A DNA stretch of 64,000 nt from Chelonoidis abingdonii. Lineage: Eukaryota > Chordata > Testudines > Testudinidae. The DNA lies in assembly GCF_003597395.2 (NCBI RefSeq), contig NC_133769.1, positions 173,893,058 to 173,957,057 on the forward strand, in the 5' to 3' direction. The position numbers and the translations under genes are program-made. Shown here piece after piece: positions 58,441-64,000 of this stretch (the stretch's first letter is position 1; the number at the start of each line of letters is the position of its first letter). The notes below the pieces were generated by a model. That model saw only the letters and a program-made list of their open reading frames with translations. It was not told where the DNA came from and searched no databases.

Positions 58441-61400
58441 CTTAATTCTTTGGAGGCTCAAGACAGATGTGTTCATGTATCTTTTTTGCTCTAAGTGTTG
58501 ATTTATTTAAGAATCTGAACAGTGAAGAAGCTACAGGATAAAGGCAAATGCCATGCAGCAATCTGGAGGAAGAGAATTTGTGTACCAGTGAAATTTGCAT
58601 AGGTGTATGTGTAGCACACATGATTCCTCCAGAGACATGTTTTGGAATTTCCTTTCTGTTAAGGGGAAGGTACATTTTGGGCAGTAAAGATGTTAATTGG
58701 GTTATGATAATTGGGCCTACACATTTATTTTAATTGTAAGCTCAACTGCAAAAAGTATGTGAAAGTTCATAAGATGTCATACTAACCTGTACTAACAAAT
58801 GTGGATGAGAACTGGTGCAAGAAAACCAGACAGGAAAACTGAATTATTCCAAACAAACAAGCCTACTAATACTGTTCAAGGACGATGTTGAAATCATGCT
58901 TAGGGGAAAAAAAACAGATATTAAACCTAATTGGTAGATAAAATAGTGAGAGGATGGGCTCTGGCACCCATCACTCCCTTTTTGGGTCCTTAAAGAAAGA
59001 AGGTTGGGGAAAAATATGAACAGATGAAAGCTACTGAAGCAAGCTTTACCATCATATCTGTCACCCCATCCTGTTCTGGGACCTCAGGCCTTAGTCATCC
59101 AAGAAATGTCCTGACAGACCAGGCTGGAGAGAAGGATCCAGATGACATCGCCATCCCTACCAGCTCCCGTTGAATCCCAATCACCACCTGAGAGGAAACA
59201 GGATTGGACTTTAGCAACAGCAGCTGCAGTTCATACCAACTAACTTCTTCTCTTTTCCCCAAAAGGACAGTTATTAACCATCTCTTACATAATACCAAAG
59301 ATGGTAAACAAGAGTGTTTTTTCCTTCTAAAAACTCTCTTCAGCTAAAGGGAAAAGCAACAATGAATTTGTTAAAATGAAAGTCTTACTTAGTACTTTAC
59401 ATTTTCAAATATTTTAACTGGTTTTCTGTCTTTTCTTTATCTTTAATAAAAGGTTAAAACGATGATTAATAGTGTATTTGCCATGGTACTAAGCAGGCTG
59501 AGGTTTCTGTATGCCAAATCCCAGACTGTTTAATGTTGGTCAGTGACTGGTTTATATTAGCATGTTTGGCCCACCTAGTCCATCTAAATTAATACAGCAT
59601 TTTCCTTTTAATTATACTGCTTTGGAATGGAAGGGGTATTTTACTTTCTGTAGGGTAACTTGTCATGCATGAGGATCAGAAAGATAGACTAAAAACTCTC
59701 AGTATGAAAGTACTTTATAACATATTGTGCTGCAAGTGCTAACCCACCTGTAATGGTAGCATGGCAAATACAAATCTATAAATGTGAAATTTTGCCAAGT
59801 GTTGATCATTCCATCAACAGCAATTACTAAAATCAATTACTTCAGTGGGACAGGGGAGATGTAAATGAAAGAAACTTTCTTTCTTACCTAATGTTACTAC
59901 TTTTTGGAAGACCAGGATAGATATACAACTTCTTGGTTCACGTGTGATTTAAATTTGATGGTCTCAGGTTCAGGCTTGTCTAAGTGGAATTGGTCTATCT
60001 TAAAAACAAACAAACACTTACAAAGATCTGTGACACAGTCTAATAGAATTAACCAACTGTTTCAAGGGAGAGAATGAGCATTTGGTGAACAGTGGTGCTT
60101 AATGGGTAGGATTGAGATGAATGGGCAGAATTGTGGAGGGCAGCTTCCCCAGCTCCTGCCTCCTTGTTGTATTATCATCATTGTAAAAATAAATATCAAT
60201 CAAATGTGGGTTGTTGGGTTTTTTTTTTGTTTTTGTTCTTAAGAAAGCTAAAATGTCCCCTATCTGTGTGTGTCTGTCCATCTATAAAAATGGAGGGTGG
60301 ATTTGCATTGGTAAGTATATGCAACTCCCACAAAAGTCATTCTAAAGTCTACAAGAGCTCTTTGAAAGCATGAGGAGGCTGCCCGCCCCCATTTATACTT
60401 ATAGTTATAAATATTACCATCTAGTATACTCCAGGTTCTGAGATCCATGTAGCTAGGTCATTGGTATCTTAGATCCATTTTCTGCAATGCAAATCCATTT
60501 GGCATTATTAATATATTTTATTACTATTGGTGGTTACTGCTGTTGTTACATTATTATATTCACTTAATATTTGTAGTGAGGCACACAGAGGTCAGAGATC
60601 TCTATCAGCTTCTTGCGGTCCCATGTGCTCCATGCTTTCCGAATATATTGGGAGATATGGTCTATTGCCCTGAATAGTTTTCAATCTTGGAAATGCATGC
60701 CAACTCTACACAATATTTGCATGCTTTAATAGTCTAAATTCTGTCCCTGTTTGTATTTTAAATTCTGTGTTTCAGAGGATTGTAAATTGACTGAGCAAAT
60801 TCACAATTGGCTCAAATTTATCTTGTAAAATTCCTTCACCCTTCCCCAAACAGTAAGTTTTTACTTAGATACTTAGAAGAATTTAAATTTCAAAGATTTT
60901 TAAAAGATTAAGGAAGGCAGCATAATCTGCTGATTACAGTGTGTGACTGGACTTTCAAATATGAGAGAATTTGCAAAATATAAATGTGGGAAATTATGCT
61001 ACACATGTACATCTTGCTAAACTTCACTGTCTGCTTTCTTACTGTACAGCATTGCCCAAACTAGACATTGGGAGAGGATTGAACCAAAATCCTGGACATG
61101 CTCACTTCAAACTTTTGGCTATTAAGAATTCAAATATGAATCTTGAGCAAGTAGTGCCTTTGCAATACCTGGAAGATGACAATAGATTTCAGAAATTATT
61201 TTGGAAAAATGGCCGATGATGTAGATTTCTCACTTGTTTAGAAAATAGTGTTAAAATATGGAGATCATTACATTGATGAGAATGGGAAAAGAATTACTAG
61301 CTGTTATAAAATTGTTTTATAAAATAAATGTACAGTATAATTGTCATGTAGTTTTCTAAATGAAGTGTATTAGCTCCATTTTTTCCCCTTTATCCCATTT

Positions 61401-63589
61401 TATGAATGCCTGTAGATTAAAATAAACACTTTAATTTAGTCTGACCAAAACATATTGAATCAGTCTCTTCTCAAACTAATCTGGTAGCATGTGTTTTTTG
61501 GGGGGGATTTTTTTTTAATCCTTGTTCAGTCCAGTCCCCACGTGTCATTCAGTAATTCCCACTGATAGTGTAAGATTTATGCATCGACAAGTGGAGAGGT
61601 GAAACAGTGGTTAAAGTAGTGCTGCAAATGATACTCCTGATCCCAGCAGGAGTAGCTGCCATGCTTGCATTTTTGGAAAATTTTGTAAAGTTTCCCCTTG
61701 TGAATAACTATAAATTACTTCCTGGAGACCTTCTTGTGGAGGCTAATATCACCTCTACTTGGTCTGGAGATTCCTGAGTACATTTCTGCTTAGTGGATCT
61801 AGATTTTTTTAGTATATGAAGAGAGAGGATTTACAGACTTAAAAAGGTATGAAAAATTACCAGCACATAATATTCAGAAGACATTTTTTCCCCTCACCAT
61901 TTAAAAAAAAATACAAAAGGGAATTTGCAAAAACTCTTAAGGTTCAGGATAGGTCTTAGTTGTTATTACCGCACTGTAACTTCACTTAGCCTCTTGAGAG
62001 CTGTAATGCATATTTAATTCTTTAGATTGAGTGTGTCAACAGTGACCCTATATATAATAGGGAGAGATCAGGTCCCAGTTTCATGGTATATTAAAAATAA
62101 AGGCCAGCTTCAGGTCTCACACGTAAAGAAAAGAGAGGAGGATTTCAGGGAGATTACTCACTTCAGGCAGTGATGTTCTCAATAAGCACTTACCTTGATT
62201 AGTAAAGCACAAGCGGTCCCTCCAAATATTTGTGGTTTTGAACTAGCTTCAAAGCTTTGCTGATAGTATGGAGATTCTAGGAATAAAAAATAAAGTACAA
62301 ATCATGAAAGTCTGGCTGTCTGCTTTGGATGGCAGGGTATGGTGCAAGTTCACTATGGTATCTTTTATATTTCAGCTCTTCTTTTCAGTAGCATTTGATA
62401 AGCAATTCATATCATCTTGCACTTGATCCCAGGAGTTTTGGGAGCAGAAATATCTCCAAAATAAGCTTCTATGCAGTTTATATATTCTTTTTTTCCTGGC
62501 AATGTGGTGAAACTGAATTTGTGATAGTTCGAGTTGCATGTGAGCTTTTCTATACAGATTGCTAAAACATGAGAGGCTAAATTTCTTGCACACGTACATA
62601 CACTCTGAAATGTTGTGGCAGAATTCTTTCATAGGTACACTTGAAATACTGAGGAGTTAGTTATTTAAAGAAATATGTACTAACCATATTTTTTTCAGTT
62701 TAAGGATGGTGCCCTCAAATATTCCAGAGGTGGGAGGGAAGACTAAAAATTCAGTTGTACCAATTTGTACATAATTGATTTGTGACTTTGGGTCATGTGT
62801 TTTCAGACCCTGAAAAATGGAAAGACATGGGGTTTGAATGTCCCCGATATTCACATAACCAGTGGGTTCAAAATGAGATTTTTACAAAGTTCAGGCTCAG
62901 ACACGTTTGTATCAATTTACTGATTCTCTGGAAGTAAGACTAGTGGTAGCCACATTAGAAAAGAAAAAATCTTGTAACTTTTCCCAGCACGCATAGTTGA
63001 AACTCACAATAGGGCACATGGACAGCAGTTTTAGAATGTTTGTGGCTATGCAAGTACAGCAATAAATTGTATGGTTTTGACAAGGTTGGCAAAAGCTAGC
63101 AGAATTTGGGTGAAACAAAACACTGAAGCAAGGTTCAGGCACTTGAACCAAGCCTCATTCTGAGTATGTTTGAGACTTTAGCATCAAGTATGTTGCACAC
63201 ATCTGTATGAAAGTAATATCTTCTTAAAAATAATTAAAAAAAATCAGATGGTGGACCAGTCAGTGTGGATGTGTTCTCATATCAATGTTTTAATGGAAGT
63301 TCATAGGCCAAATGGTAAATGCTGGTAAATAACAACTACAGCCCTTTCTTCTGTGAGGGAAGAACGGCAAAGAAAAGTACAGGATTCAACTTAATGAGAA
63401 ATAAAGTAGTTATTCACCCATTCATGAAAGGAGATTCTTATATTGGGAGATATAAAGCCATTTCAGGAGATGTTGAGCAGAGAAGCCCATTTAACACTTC
63501 AAATGCCGGTACATGACCCTACTGCCAGGCTGCCTTTCCTCTTCTTTTTACTGCATATTATGCTTTTGACTCTCCATATAAATTGTATA
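58441..63589. other. EPHA7 intron 3, mostly unassigned
   Basis: A MIR-like piece is at 60518-60690. The stretch 58950-59560 (with AATAAAAGG and CTAAGCAGGCTGAGGTTTCTG) may be an unrecognised interspersed repeat. No exon seen. Confidence 0.5.
60518..60690 (+). repeat. MIR-type SINE, diverged
   Basis: TTTGTAGTGAGGCACACAGAG, CCCATGTGCTCCATGC and CTATTGCCCTGAATAGTTTTC follow the order of a reptile MIR variant (tail with the GCCCC..GAAGAGCTTAC region). Confidence 0.4.
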
Positions 63590-63704
63590 TAGGGTGTCCA
63601 TATGTCCCGATTTTATAGGGACAGTCCTTATATTTTGGGCTTTTTCTTATATTGGCTCCTGTTACCCCCTACTGATTTTTCACACTTGCTGTCTGGTCAC
63701 CCTA
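63590..63704. mobile_element. Small non-autonomous hAT element
   Basis: A 115-bp element with ends TAGGGTGTCCA and TGGTCACCCTA (imperfect inverted repeats). ATTGTATA at 63582-63589 and 63705-63712 is a perfect 8-bp target duplication. The interior includes ATGTCCCGATTTTATAGGG and TTTTTCACACTTGCTGTCTG. Non-coding. Confidence 0.85.
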
Positions 63705-63712
63705 ATTGTATA

Positions 63713-64000
63713 TTGAAAACAGGTGGGGCTTTAAGACAGTTCACCAGTCATGACATGTTGACTCACTTGTAAAGATTGTGTTACTTTTTATTACCATGTC
63801 TTTGAGCATGATCTTCCTATTCAGATTGTGTTTCATAACATTCAGGTAATAATTCAGGTTGTCAGTGTGGTTAGCTCCTCCATAGGTCTTCTTGACATTT
63901 TTGTGTAGGTAATCCATAGCGCAATTAATCCTTCTGTTATATCTCCCCAAAAAACACATACGCCATGTCGAGAAAGAGGGGAAAATGTGTATCATTTTTG
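63713..64000. other. EPHA7 intron 3, nothing recognised
   Basis: No exon or bounded repeat before the window ends. Confidence 0.55.

Overview
The window is a piece of vertebrate nuclear DNA. It is AT-rich, has almost no long open reading frames, and holds a single spliced exon. That exon (23303-23963, + strand) is exon 3 of the ephrin receptor gene EPHA7. It encodes most of the ephrin-binding domain and the start of the cysteine-rich region. Positions 1-23302 are therefore intron 2 and 23964-64000 are part of intron 3. No other host exon was recognised.

The repeats point to a turtle or a close sauropsid relative. There are several CR1 LINE copies ending in the CR1-type 3' tail, a tRNA-derived SINE that looks like the cryptodiran Pol III SINE, many small hAT elements with 8-bp target duplications, a Tigger-like element with TA duplications, two DIRS-type tyrosine-recombinase retrotransposon remnants, Penelope-like (PLE) sequences, two probable solo retroviral LTRs, and old MIR-type SINEs. 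Species cannot be fixed from this sequence alone.

Layout. 1-9999: intron 2 with a short PLE-derived palindromic retroposon (2716-2888), a GC-rich hAT element (3507-3962), a CR1 3' end (5805-6142), MIRs and a GC-rich repeat (6930-7195). 10005-11089: probable LTR. 14323-15112: hAT element with a GC-rich tandem core. 16459-16666: second short PLE-derived palindrome. 17225-19800: DIRS remnant with a broken gag. 20273-20442: hAT element inside a MIR. 21445-21734: another small DNA transposon. 22301-22981: internally deleted PLE keeping its GIY-YIG endonuclease. 23303-23963: EPHA7 exon 3. 27591-27975: old CR1/L3-like piece. 28626-28816: tRNA-SINE. 33978-34558: probable solo LTR. 35600-38795: decayed DIRS element with RT, RNase H and recombinase. 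46299-46688: Charlie-like hAT. 48785-49408: CR1 3' end interrupted by a hAT element. 49518-49826: Tigger-like element. 56076-57360 and 57361-58440: two CR1 copies head to head. 63590-63704: small hAT element.

The most interesting signal is a set of three related PLE-derived insertions (2716-2888, 16459-16666, 22301-22981). All have 9-12 bp target duplications, and two start at the same terminal sequence. Each carries a hammerhead-ribozyme-like core in one of its arms, and in the first the element ends within one base of where such a ribozyme would cut. They resemble the metazoan 'retrozymes' thought to be mobilised by PLEs.
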